Of a stretch of 64,000 nt of DNA, positions 12,775 to 22,815 are shown piece by piece (the stretch's first letter is position 1; every line of letters begins with the position of its first letter). Location: the NCBI RefSeq assembly GCF_014839805.1, contig NC_051140.1, forward strand, positions 8,639,826 through 8,703,825. The letters run 5' to 3'. Made by a program: the position numbers and the translations under genes. A model generated the notes under the pieces. That model saw only the letters and a program-made list of their open reading frames with translations. It made no database searches and was not told the DNA's origin. The DNA is from Manduca sexta (taxonomy: Eukaryota > Arthropoda > Insecta > Lepidoptera > Sphingidae).

Positions 12775-12950
12775 ATGGTACCGTTCTTCAAAAGGTCCCC
12801 TTATAGGAACTCATTGTTATCCGTCTGTCTGTCTGTCAAGACCTTTTTGCTCAGAAACGGGTGGAGGTATCATGTTGAAATTCATATCATATACTCGGGT
12901 CTCTTTAACGTCAGTCAACGCAATTAAATTATATCACTGTTTAAGTCCCA
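12775..12950 (+). repeat. Repeat K, copy 1
   Basis: Shows 'ggtccccttataggaactc', 'tccgtctgtctgtctgtc', 'agaaacgggtggaggtatc', 'atgttgaaattcatatc' and 'atatactcgggtct'. This order matches a widespread lepidopteran repeat built around 'ggttccgtacctcaaaagg...cttataggatcac...gtctgtctgtc'. It is degraded, with only the front part present. Confidence 0.65.
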
Positions 12951-13441
12951 TATTTTAGTTCATACATCGCACTATTGCTAAGCGTTGCTTTTGCCTCTGC
13001 CTTGCAGTTTAATTATACATTTACAAAAGCCAATATTTTTACAATCACATGATTGTTCGGAAAAGTTGGACATCTAAATTCAAAAGATCTTTATTTTATG
13101 ACTATTTTAAAAGATGTATCGGATATAAAAATCCTTGACATAAAGCCCAAAGTAAATTGTTTCTATCCCAAACACTTTTAGCCTGCTGACGGGTACTGGC
13201 ATTGACAAAGCCTTTTCCACATGTCTTATTATTCATACAATTTATATCCTTTACCTCAAGATACAAAAACTTGACAGCCGTAACATGTTCCGTCCACGAA
13301 AACATTTCAATATGGCTTCAAGTCTCAGACTGATACACGTGTTAGTACAATTATTTTTATTCCAGTAAACTGTTGTGAATAATTAAAAGTCGGCCTCGGT
13401 GTAGACGTGAAGAATACAATTAATGATACATAGAGCTTGTT

Positions 13442-13610
13442 ACACATGTTTCAAGTAAATTTTATTTGACATTCATCGTATTAAAGAGTTAATGTAGAGT
13501 TCTCATTTTATAATCATTTATGTGGGAGTATGCTCCCAAAGTCATACTCTAATCTATGGATTAGAGTATGACTTTAATGTTTATTATCTTATTTATGTGG
13601 CGAGCATTTC
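13442..13610 (+). repeat. Repeat G, copy 1 (with hairpin)
   Basis: Shares 'gtttcaagtaaattttattt', 'ctcatttta', 'catttatgtggga' and 'tttatgtg(g/a)cga' with the copy at 47.35 kb, and matches the minus-strand copy at 22.73 kb. It differs from both by an inserted inverted sequence that forms a perfect hairpin (separate entry). Class unknown. Confidence 0.65.
13538..13575. repeat. Perfect 17 bp hairpin inside repeat G
   Basis: Left arm 13538-13554 (aaagtcatactctaatc), loop tatg, right arm 13559-13575 (gattagagtatgacttt), without mismatch. Immediately upstream 'gggagtatgctccc' makes a second small stem. The related copy at 47.4 kb has only the right-arm-like sequence, so the left arm looks like an added inverted duplicate. 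Confidence 0.85.
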
Positions 13611-14172
13611 CTCAACATTTGTATACTACCTTAGTAATTATGTATAAAGTAATAAATCTCATTTTATTTGTATTTATTTTTATTTTCGATATTACAATGA
13701 ATTTAACTCGTACAAAATTCAACTGATAACCAAATAGGTGTCAAGGGGAAACGCAATCAACGTTTAGTCAAGAAACATTATACTATTTGCGCATAGTCAA
13801 AAATTCTACTGTCAATATTAATAACACAATGAGAATTACTATGAAAAGAGCGTTTCACAACAGTTTATTTAATTTAATACAGGAATTGATTCAAAAAATA
13901 CCTTTCATGTCATTATAAAATGTTCCTATTTATTTTCCAATTTTACCAGATAAAGGCATTCTTTTTATAAAAATATTACTTGGCCGATGTAACTTATGTC
14001 TTCATTTCAAGCATAGCATCGTAGAGATTATTAATACGCTTACAAAAAGGTTCTGGTATAAACGAAAAATTTGGGACTAAATCGTAAAATATGTTTCAAG
14101 AACTAATTTTGTAAATCGTAAACAAAAATTACATGCAAGACACCAATCAGTTCAAATTGTACTTTACAGTTC
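13611..14172. other. AT-rich unique sequence, no gene seen
   Basis: T-rich stretches and no conserved block. It separates repeat G from the SINE C/SINE B pair that follows. Confidence 0.45.
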
Positions 14173-14370
14173 GTTTATTCCTGAAGGGGTATGCAGGCAT
14201 AACTGATGCTCCCACTTTGCCTATAGCCTATAGTCTAATCAGGCATAAATTCCAGTCTCCAGTCTGATACCTGAGCAGAAAAATCCAATATCACTTTGTT
14301 CGACTCGGGAATTGAACCCGAGACCCTAGCACTGCAATCGTACCGTAATAAAACCACGGCTCCGGGGCAG
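14173..14370 (-). repeat. SINE C, copy 1 (diverged)
   Basis: On the minus strand this begins 'ctgccccggagccgtggt' and contains a B-box-like 'gggttcaattcc', 'gattggatttttctgctcag', 'ctggaatttatgcc' and ends near 'taccccttcagg'. It is the most diverged of the window's C copies and has lost much of the middle and the GT-rich tail. Confidence 0.75.
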
Positions 14371-14479
14371 TTTTCTAGGAAAATCGTATTAGTAGAAAAA
14401 GTGTTGATATATAAAACGAAAGAGAAAAAATTACGTTAAATTATAATTTACAGTTACTACAATGTACTTTAATTAAAAG

Positions 14480-14707
14480 TACAACACTTTTCTAGAAAAT
14501 AATGTGTATTCTTTGTGAATTACGCTTGCCTTAACGGTGAGTAAACCTGCATAGCTGATAAATTCTCCAAGAATCTTGAAAGTATGTGAAGTTTACCAAT
14601 CCGTACTAGGCCAAAGTTGCGGACTAAAACTAATCCCTCTCGATAGTACAGGAGGTCCGTGCCTAACAGTGGGACAATATATAAAACAGGGCTGATATTA
14701 TTATTAT
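14480..14707 (+). repeat. SINE B, copy 1 (head missing)
   Basis: The tRNA-like head is absent. The body is present from 'acttttctagaaaataatg' through 'ccttaacggtgagtaaacc', 'tgtgaagtttaccaatccg' and 'cctaacagtgggac' to the tail 'gggctgatattattatta'. It contains the TTAA site that is occupied by an insertion in the 40.6 and 46.0 kb copies, here empty. Confidence 0.85.
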
Positions 14708-15450
14708 ACAACACTTTATATTGTGTCACTGGAATTAGTTCTTAATCACTGTACATTACAAAAGATGGAATTACTTCATCGAAATCACACAAACGTCCAC
14801 ACATAGAGTACTTTTAGCTGTTTTTAGTGTATTTTTTACTACTAGAATAAATCAAAAGATATTTACTGTAATCCTCTTGGCTGCTCTGTGTTGACCCTTA
14901 TTATGTTTGTTTATAATCCATGTAGCAGGGAATAGAAAAATGTTTATTATGGTACGTACAGCTCGTGGAATTCTTCACAGAGAAAACACTAACTTAAAGT
15001 AGTTTAACAAATGTATATAAGAAGGTCAAGATCTGTCAACAATTAAAGTCTGATTTTGAATGACTTCTTTAAGTCCTGATCACATAAAAAAAATGCATAA
15101 AAAGTTTTAAACTGAATACGGGATTCAAAGGATACATACAGCAAGGATCAAAACTGAAGATCAAAATTCACCGACATTGCTTCGTCAAAGAAAAAAACAC
15201 CTTTTGTACAAATAGCAGTGATGTTAGCTCATACATGTAGATAAATGATTGCCTGTTACTTAAGCCACAGGATTAATACGAGGAACAATATATGAGTGTC
15301 GAGCGATTATGTGTGATTTGAGTCCATTAAAAACAATTATTTCCTGTCAAGGTATGACTAGTGATGTGGTGTGGTTTCCCTTCCAGATCAAGATCAGCCA
15401 TATTTAAGGAAAGCTAAGTTAAAATAAAATTCAGACATAAAAAACCACCG
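14708..15450. other. AT-rich unique sequence, no gene seen
   Basis: No repeat or exon recognised. Sequence just before 15450 leads into two adjacent inverted-repeat elements. Confidence 0.45.
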
Positions 15451-15582
15451 TTTTCAATAAACGATCCCATGCGCTTTTTTCAATCTATCGGTAAAATCGA
15501 CCAATCATAACAAACCATTTTTTGATTTGGTTTATTCTCAGGATCGGATCAAAGAATAAGATTAAGATCGTTTATTGAAAAA
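15451..15582. mobile_element. Short TIR element (MITE-like)
   Basis: The terminal inverted repeat ttttcaataaacgatc (15451-15466) is matched exactly by gatcgtttattgaaaa (15566-15581). Imperfect pairing extends outward into 'accaccg' and 'agggttatt'. The interior is about 100 bp and AT-rich, with gatc-rich sequence near the right arm. No target duplication is certain. It is too small to encode anything. Confidence 0.6.
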
Positions 15583-15641
15583 GGGTTATTAGTCAAGTCG
15601 GAAACCGCATACTCAAAACAAAATACCCAAAGAACAATACA

Positions 15642-15894
15642 TCGATAGCTCCTAAGTAAACTGTCGTATCTGAAAAAATAGCGATACTCACATCTTTAAC
15701 GTTTCGTTATCTAGGTACTGTTTACTACCATACCCATTAAAAAAAGTTGGTAAATGATTTTTAATGAAATTTTTTTTCTTTTATTATTTTTTTAATTAAA
15801 TGGGTTTGGTAGTAAGCCGTAATTTGATATCGAAACGCTAAAAAGTTAAATTCGCAATTTTTTCAAATACGATAGCTTACTTAGGAGCCACCGA
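15642..15894. mobile_element. Foldback element, nearly full-length inverted arms
   Basis: The left arm starts tcgatagctcctaagtaa and the right arm's complement starts tcggtggctcctaagtaa. Pairing continues through 'tcgtat(c/t)tgaaaaaat', 'acgtttcg(t)tatc' versus 'gcgtttcgatatc', and 'ttactaccat/aacccatt', so almost the whole 253 bp folds back on itself around an A/T-rich loop. ACAT occurs at both outer edges (39-42 and 94-97 of their hundreds) and may be a target duplication. It lies 60 bases from the preceding TIR element. Confidence 0.75.
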
Positions 15895-16647
15895 CATTAT
15901 TATACGTCTCTATTCTCCAGTACTTTGGGCCGTATATAACAAAGAAGGAAAACAGAAGTTCTTCTTTAATCAAGACACGACACGTAAATACTAACTCACT
16001 GCTAAGCCCGCGGTTTATTACGCTACACTGCGTCAACATTTTTGTGACGTGATTAGATCTAATCTTTTAAGCCTTACGCTTACTTACTTAAGGCACACAT
16101 TAAGCCAGCGTCGTATTAGATGATCTCTGTTCAAAAGTACTAGAACACTGACTAGAGACCAAGCTAGAGCTTTGATAAGATTATAATTGGCCAGTAATAT
16201 AGCGTATGTTCAAAGGAATTTTTGGCATCAAAACCTTAAAAAAGTATGAATGATATGTATAAGAAAAAAGAATATCATTATTGCGATAAAGTATTGTCCT
16301 TAATTTGTGGACTGGGATATTATGAGATACATCATTATGGGGGTGTCAGGGTGCTGTAATGGCGATGAATCTTGGCGTGTATAAATGGTTCTTTAGAAAC
16401 ACATTATGAAAAGGACAACGTAAGCAAAACCTCATATTTCATTTATCGTGAAGACGTTACTTGGCGTGGTACAAAACATATTATGATTTATGAACATCAT
16501 AATTAGTACACATTTTCTTGTTTTAACGACAGCTACCCTGTATAAATAATGAGTAATCACCGTAGTACGAACTATGTACTGATAATGTTGCCTAAAAAAA
16601 CACAAATTTTCTTACTAATAAAAGTTTTTTATTTATTTATCACTACC
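15895..16647. other. Unique sequence, no gene seen
   Basis: Moderately complex DNA around 16000-16110 ('gctaagcccgcggtttatt', 'cttacgcttacttacttaag') and a G-rich patch at 16335-16380 ('gggggtgtcagggtgctg'). Neither matches a repeat in the window or an exon pattern. Confidence 0.4.
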
Positions 16648-16880
16648 TATTGTTCACGGCTTCGCCCTCTTGCTTTCCCGCTGCAAAAGTCCCTAAAACA
16701 CTGCACGACGCCAGCGTCATCTATTTAGAAAATCTGATTAAATATCTCATTATTTCCCATGGCAGCATTACCGGGATAGAAAGCAGCCTATGTGTTAATC
16801 CAGAACGTGGTCTGCCTGTTTGCCAAATTTCATTAAAATCCTTTCAATTGTTACTGCATTAACTTCTAACAAACATCCTA
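16648..16880. repeat. LINE-tail repeat ('accgggataga' type)
   Basis: In order: 'ttgttcacggcttcgccc', 'ttatttcccatggcagc', 'accgggatagaaagcagcc', 'tatgtgttaatccagaacg', 'ccaaatttcattaaaatcc', 'taacaaacatcc'. This is the conserved terminal region of a very common lepidopteran repeat, probably a non-LTR 3' end, read here from the 'gcttcgcc' side. The frame at 16650-16862 runs through it by chance. Confidence 0.7.
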
Positions 16881-18844
16881 GCATTTTTAACAAACATTCG
16901 CAATTATAACATGAGTTAGAAGTTAGGTAAGATAAGATTATACTACACCGAATTATGCCTGTCAGCGTGAATGTACCTTTTACAAAAATAGACTCTAAGA
17001 CATAATTCTGCATTGCAGGAATTTCACCATGTAATGTGGTATTTCGACTATTTTGGACTATTTACTAGCAAACATAGTCTATATTTACTTATGCTCAAAC
17101 TAACCAAATGCGGACTAATGAATACTAGTATTTTGGCTAAGCACGTATATCTTATTTTTGTATATTCTACGTGGAGTCGACGTAACATGTTTTTATTTAT
17201 GATGTACAAAGGTTTCTGAATACTAATGCCAACGGCCTACCTGTCATAAGCCTACTGGAAAAATTAGAACGTACGTGGTATATGGACTCATAGCGTATCT
17301 GAAATTATTTAGAGAATCATACTTGTTTCTAATTACAAAGGACTTCCCATTTTATATTAAAACTCATTAATGAACCCTTTGAGAATTAGACACGAATAAG
17401 TGGATATCTTGCCTTTATTACAAGATACAATAATCTATATCCGGGCATATAGTAAGGCCTATATTCCGTGACGGTTGTCCAGCTCTTTAGGTTCATTGAG
17501 TTATGGTTCTGTCTTGAGATTTGAATTAAATCTCTTCGTTCGTTGCGTGCAACTCGTCCAAAGGTACTTTGCATTGATTTCCATCGGGTATAATACTTTA
17601 TGGTAAAGTTAGTCACTGACATGTCCATCATATCTCTAATAATTTATTGGTGTTCATCAACTAAATATTTAACTTTTAAAAATCCTTTTTTAACATATAC
17701 TTGAACTTGAATATTAATTCACTAAAAATATTTTAACACTAATCTATAAATCTCCAAATAATACAATGAAATTGCCTTTCACCTTACTATATTCTTAGAA
17801 CAAAAGTAGGTGCGAATTATGTATAAAAAGAGCCGGAACACCCACGTAATTTACTAACGTCTAAAGCCAGATAGAATTATCGCTAATAAACCGGAACTTT
17901 ATCCGTTCTCACGACAAATATTCATATTAATCCATACAATAAAATTATGTAATTCAAAGGAAATAGGCAAGGTAATATCCGGAATTAATGTTGGTTGATA
18001 CTGTGATTTATTAAGGGCAATTCGATACGAAATATAATGTGGCTTAATTCTACTTTTTTGATGAGAAATATTGTGTTGTTATCGTATACTGGTGTTATTT
18101 CGTTGTAATATTATTTTTGCGTTCAAACAAGTATATTAAGTATATAACAAAGTATGTAATTTGGTTCATATTATTAGGTCTTTATGAAAAACGGGGTCAT
18201 TGTAATATACGATCTAGAACGTAACATGTTTTAAACGCTATTATATCCGAAACTAATAACTGTAAGGTAATAAATATTATGCTGTTAAATAGACTTTATG
18301 ATACCTAATTATAAGAAATTAGGCTAGTGGTAAAATTATACTTTACAATCTAACAAGATATTTAAAAAAATGTATTTTATTGATGCGTGATACGAAACAA
18401 ATGACTTGCGTAATGTATACTTATTGCTACTTTAACAAATTGCTATTTCTTTATCCCCTCTTTACTCTGCAAATTGCGAAGTAAATACCTAATATTATTC
18501 TAGTTTCAAGTTCTAAGATTATGTTGTAATAATTTAAAATATTTAAATATTTATAAAATTCAAGAAAATTACCAAACCAAACATACAAACACTAATCTTC
18601 TGTAGATGTATTTAATTGTCTAGTTATAAAAATTAATATAGTGTGTAACAATTAAATTATATGCCTGAATACATCGATCGTATTTTCTAAATAGAAATGC
18701 AGACATAACATTTGTGGTTGATAAACTCATATATCAGTTCGAAATGTGAGTACACTATTAAGTTAACTCCACTCTAGCTTATGTGTCTCTGCCTGCCTTA
18801 AAGTCCATATATATAAACAAAATGCCTTTAATCTAATGACAAAA
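16881..18844. other. AT-rich unique sequence, no gene confirmed
   Basis: The minus strand has an 81-codon frame (17386-17631) containing the stretch RVARNERRDLIQISRQN and balanced codon composition in its middle. I could not match it to a family. It may be a scrap of a transposon or a chance frame in a GC-richer patch at 17480-17600. Elsewhere only A/T-rich sequence. Confidence 0.35.
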
Positions 18845-18980
18845 TACCTCCGCTCCCGGTTTTGCTCGCGTGAAAAAGTTTTGCCGGGATATCAGTCCCT
18901 CTAAATATTAGGGATAGAAAGTTGATTAGTTTTTTCGTTCGGATTGACTGATAGCGACGGGGGCTTTGCTTCATAATATG
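18845..18980. repeat. LINE-tail repeat, degraded fragment
   Basis: 'ttttgctcgcgtgaaaaagt', 'tgccgggatatcagtccc' and later 'gacgggggctttgcttc' resemble the end of the same repeat class as at 16.65 kb, at lower similarity. Boundaries are approximate. Confidence 0.45.
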
Positions 18981-20329
18981 TAAGGATTATTGAAATACAA
19001 TGTTTTATTTACATAACATTTTGAGAACTATACGATACATAACCTTGTGCTATTTTACTTGAAATCAATTTAAATCAGTCGAAAGCAAATTTAAATGCAC
19101 TATAATATTTTATAAAGAGTAAATATATTCGTAGGGGCTACATTAACAGGTTATGCGTGCTAATGGATTATAAATTTGTTTGTAAAGTGAATTTATTGTA
19201 GTAATTGAACTATTTATATGCTTAACGAAATACTACTTACCTACTTTCTTATCAACCGAAAGAATTGGAACCTGTTGAAATGTACGCGGTGCTCTACCTA
19301 GCCTTTAAATGTAAGTATAAACAAATACAATGAAAAATACCGCATTCGTAGTTGTAATAAATTAGTTTTTTCGAGGTTAGGTCAGATTTTATTGACTACA
19401 GTCTTTTTAAATGGATTTAGACAATTGAAGTATGGTTATCGGAACTCTAAGGTGGATTAAAACGATACCAGGCCTGGTTTTTTTTTGTTTAAGTTTACAA
19501 TATTGTTTTTACTAATACAATATAGTAGTAATGGAAACAAACGTTTGGTTGGATACTTTCTCATGCCTTATACATATCTTTTTTACCGAGAAAGAGACGT
19601 ATATCTATACATATGCACTATATATAGTGCACCCACTTATCGTGTTTATTCCCTCCCATATGATTTGGGCGAGCCTATTAATATGTATTTTCCTTATATT
19701 CAAATACTTTAAGTCTTTAATCTATTAACTAAATTGTATAAATATGTAATTCCGAGATCAATATAAGTGGGTATAATATAAAAAATACCAAAACATCAAA
19801 ATTCTAATACTCGACACACCACAAAAATAAGGTCAGGAGGATACTGGATTGACTTGTAATCAATGTAACGACATTATAAACAAGACAATAAAATGGAAGC
19901 TAGTAAAACCTCAAGAAATGTGTCAGCCCACAAATATTTTTATTACATGTAATAGCTGTTAACTGTATCAATAAATAACAATCTGTACATAAAATGATGT
20001 TTCAGAATCTATAGGGAGATTAGATTTTATCCCTGATGAGTCAAAGCTAGTTTATAGGATTGTTTACAATATTCGACATTAGTGGTACACATGTTAGACG
20101 TTATTGGATAATACCGATAGATGTTGTATAGTTCGAAAGGTACTCGACCAAAAATATTATATCGATGTAATAAATTATCTATTGAAACCGGTAATCGAAC
20201 CTTATACGTGGGCTGGTTAGGCCAAAGTAATGAATTAAAATTATGTTATTTCATTACTTGGACTACATTACGGTGGGGCCAATTCAGGCTCCAAAGGTCA
20301 GGGAGCGATCTCTGATGAAAGCTTGTAGG
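18981..20329. other. AT-rich unique sequence with a short palindrome
   Basis: A perfect 18 bp palindrome TGCACTATATATAGTGCA lies at 19614-19631. Near 20222-20262 'ccaaagtaatga' and 'tcattacttgg' form an imperfect inverted pair next to SINE C. The two short plus-strand frames at 19.5-19.7 kb show no domain. Confidence 0.4.
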
Positions 20330-20506
20330 TGCCCGTCCCGTGATATGATAGGGGGCGAGCCTTTAGCAATATCGGGCACAAATTCCAGACTCCGGGCTAA
20401 TACTGAGCAGAAAAACCCAAATAACACTACCCGACCCGGGTCTCGAATCCAGGACCTCAGAGCGCTGCCGTACCGCGCATGCAGTACAACTACGCCACCG
20501 AGGCAG
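20330..20506 (-). repeat. SINE C, copy 2 (3'-truncated)
   Basis: The minus strand reads 'ctgcctcggtggcgtagttg', 'gcgcggtacggcagcgctc', a B box in 'ggattcgagacccgggtcgg', 'ggtttttctgctcagtatt', 'gtctggaatttgtgcccgat' and 'ggctcgccccctatcatatc'. The 3' third and GT-rich tail are missing or replaced by 20270-20330. Overlapping frames on both strands (20243-20521, 20284-20514) belong to the SINE and are not genes. Confidence 0.9.
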
Positions 20507-21179
20507 TTTGTCATAATATAGATATTTATTCATTTACTCTTTTTTGCACACGAGTACAACAATTTAAAGAAAAAAAAAACAATAACTACAAATGGTGGTC
20601 TTACCGCTCTAGGCAATATCTTCCAGACAATCATGGGATGGATATAAGAAAATGATAAAGAGGGCAATCTAATGAATAGAATAATAATATGGTTAATAAA
20701 AAGGAATAATGAATAAAAATATTTCAATTGATTAACAATAATGTACACACACCCAAAACATACATAGATAACAGTAGGTAAGTATATATTTTTATGAAGT
20801 CACACTGCAAAAAAGTTAAGACGACTATTTGATGGAAATAATTCCAAGTACCCGACAAGAAAATTATATTTATATTGACTCTTGCAGCAATGGTAATGGA
20901 AAAACCTTATATTCTATGATAATACAAATCGTTACAAATAGTTTATTAGATAATAATAAACACTGACAACGTTTCTAATTTCAAAGAAGATAAGAATGGA
21001 AATAATATCCCTTATCATTTGTGTTTTTGTGAAGGAATACGGCTAATTTCGTTCGCCTTGCTAATGACTCAATCGCGGAATCGTTTAGGGAACACTGATT
21101 AATTAACAATAGAAGTAATATCTCTTATTTTCTAACATTATAAATGCAATTTCGTGAAAATGTTTGGATGTTTATTAGA
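20507..21179. other. AT-rich unique sequence, no gene seen
   Basis: An A-rich run at about 20570 and otherwise featureless sequence. Confidence 0.45.
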
Positions 21180-21425
21180 AGTTAATTCAGAAACAATCTG
21201 ATTTGGATCGATTTTGGCTCATGGGTGGACTTGGAAGTAAAGGATCGAAATCAGAAACAATCTGATTTCGATGAAATTTGGCACTTGGGTGGACTATATC
21301 TTGGCTTTACATAGGCTGCTTTTTATCCTGAAAATTTTCTCCCATGGGAAATATGGCGCTTTTAGGAACTTTTGTCAAGCGGGAAAGGATTTCCACGCGG
21401 GCGAAGCCGCGACCACCGTCTAGTT
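21180..21425. repeat. LINE-tail repeat with internal 64 bp tandem step
   Basis: Reads 'cagaaacaatctgatttcg', 'atgaaatttggcacttggg', 'acataggctgctttttatcc', 'ctcccatgggaaatatgg', 'acgcgggcgaagccgcgacc', 'gtctagt', the reverse direction of the 16.65 kb copy. The first unit (cagaaacaatctgattt...gggtggact) is present twice, offset by 64 bases, a local tandem duplication within the element. Confidence 0.7.
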
Positions 21426-22727
21426 TATAATAATTTGACTGAGCTTTAATACGGATACATAAATTAGGATTCAATTTAATGGAATTAATGTATTGAAGAG
21501 AAGGATTTAAACCATTTTGATTGTATGATTATTATCAATTGTATTAAAATAATTTATTTACAATAAAAATAAATGTCGTTTAGAAAATGAAATAGTGCGT
21601 AAGTTTTTATTGACACTATGTTTTAGTTTTAAATAATGAAGAGTAACTGATTTTGAGTGCCTATGTTTAATGTATAATTTTGAGCAAATTATTTATTTTA
21701 TTTTTTATTTATTCTCGAATTATAACAATATATTATAATTTTAAGCATTTTATTATTACAAACGAATATCATACAATAGTCAATACCAGCATCCTAAAAA
21801 AACTATACAAGAATTCGTAATGAAATCAAACAAATCACCTGACCTGGCAGTTCGATTATTACCTACAATTTATAGGCCAATTATTTTTATTACTGATGCC
21901 CAAAAACATATTTTTTACAAGTCTGGTGAAATTGCCACATCTCCGGCAATTTCAGGACCTGCCAGTACTTGACGGGAGGTAATGCGGTTTTTTATGTGGA
22001 AATTATGGAAAACTGGCGGGAGGCCAGCCTGAATGACCGTCGCCGCCGTCGATTCTTAGACGATATTACTGATTTACGGATTTCGTCTGGTACTTTTAAG
22101 AACCGTTTATTAGGGATTGATATGTTTTACTCGATTTTTTGCATAAAATTTGCAATGTTTTGTTATGGTCCGTCTTTCCGTATTAGTACTAGTGAAAAAA
22201 TATTTTTTTTACATATTATTTTGAATTGTCGATTTTTGCGGCATAGTAATGGTTATAAAAAAAGGAAGGGGATTTGATGATCTTTTGACTTTTTGAGATA
22301 TACATTCCAAAATCATACTATATTCGAGTCATGATCACTACAGGGAAATCAAGAATCATTATTAATTTTAATATTTTAAATCCATTCGTTAAATAAACCG
22401 AGGACTCAAACTTACTGCTTGAACTATATTCGGCAGTTCCAACTACAACATACAAGGTTAGATAACTGTTTGAGAAAATTAAATTGGTTTCCATTGGCAG
22501 CTGGCAGGCATATTGGCGCTGAGGTGTGATAGAAATGGGGTGACAAGAAAAACAAAAGAAAATCTAAACTCTTAATGTCGTAGACTAAAAGATCGGTCCC
22601 GATGAATATCGCTGTGGAATATTGATCAGACAAACTAGAATTTGTAGGTTTAAGGACCTGTTTCACATCTTCTGGGCAAATGCTACACGTCATGTAAATA
22701 TATAAGCCGGACAAATACAAAAGTCAA
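21426..22727. other. AT-rich sequence with one orphan reading frame
   Basis: A 102-codon plus-strand frame at 21969-22277 starts with a GC-richer part encoding MENWREASLNDRRRRRFLDD, then becomes AT-rich and low in complexity. Upstream 'cacctgacctggcagttcg' and 'tttcaggacctgccag' form a loose inverted pair, which suggests an eroded mobile element rather than a gene. The rest is unremarkable. Confidence 0.3.
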
Positions 22728-22815
22728 TCTGGAATCTATGTTTCCAAATAAATGGTAATAAAATGAGTATGATAAATGTCAAATAAAACTTATTTGAAAC
22801 TTGTGAAACAGCTTC
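22728..22815 (-). repeat. Repeat G, copy 2 (fragment)
   Basis: The minus strand reads 'cacaagtttcaaataagttt', 'catactcattttatt', 'accatttatttgga', 'aacatagatt', aligning with the 47.35 kb copy and ending where that copy continues 'agattgtgactt'. It has no hairpin. Confidence 0.6.

Noticed and set aside
19614..19631. 18 bp perfect palindrome TGCACTATATATAGTGCA as an operator or transposon end.
   Set aside because: Isolated, AT-rich at its centre, no second copy and no element around it. Recorded only as a sequence feature.
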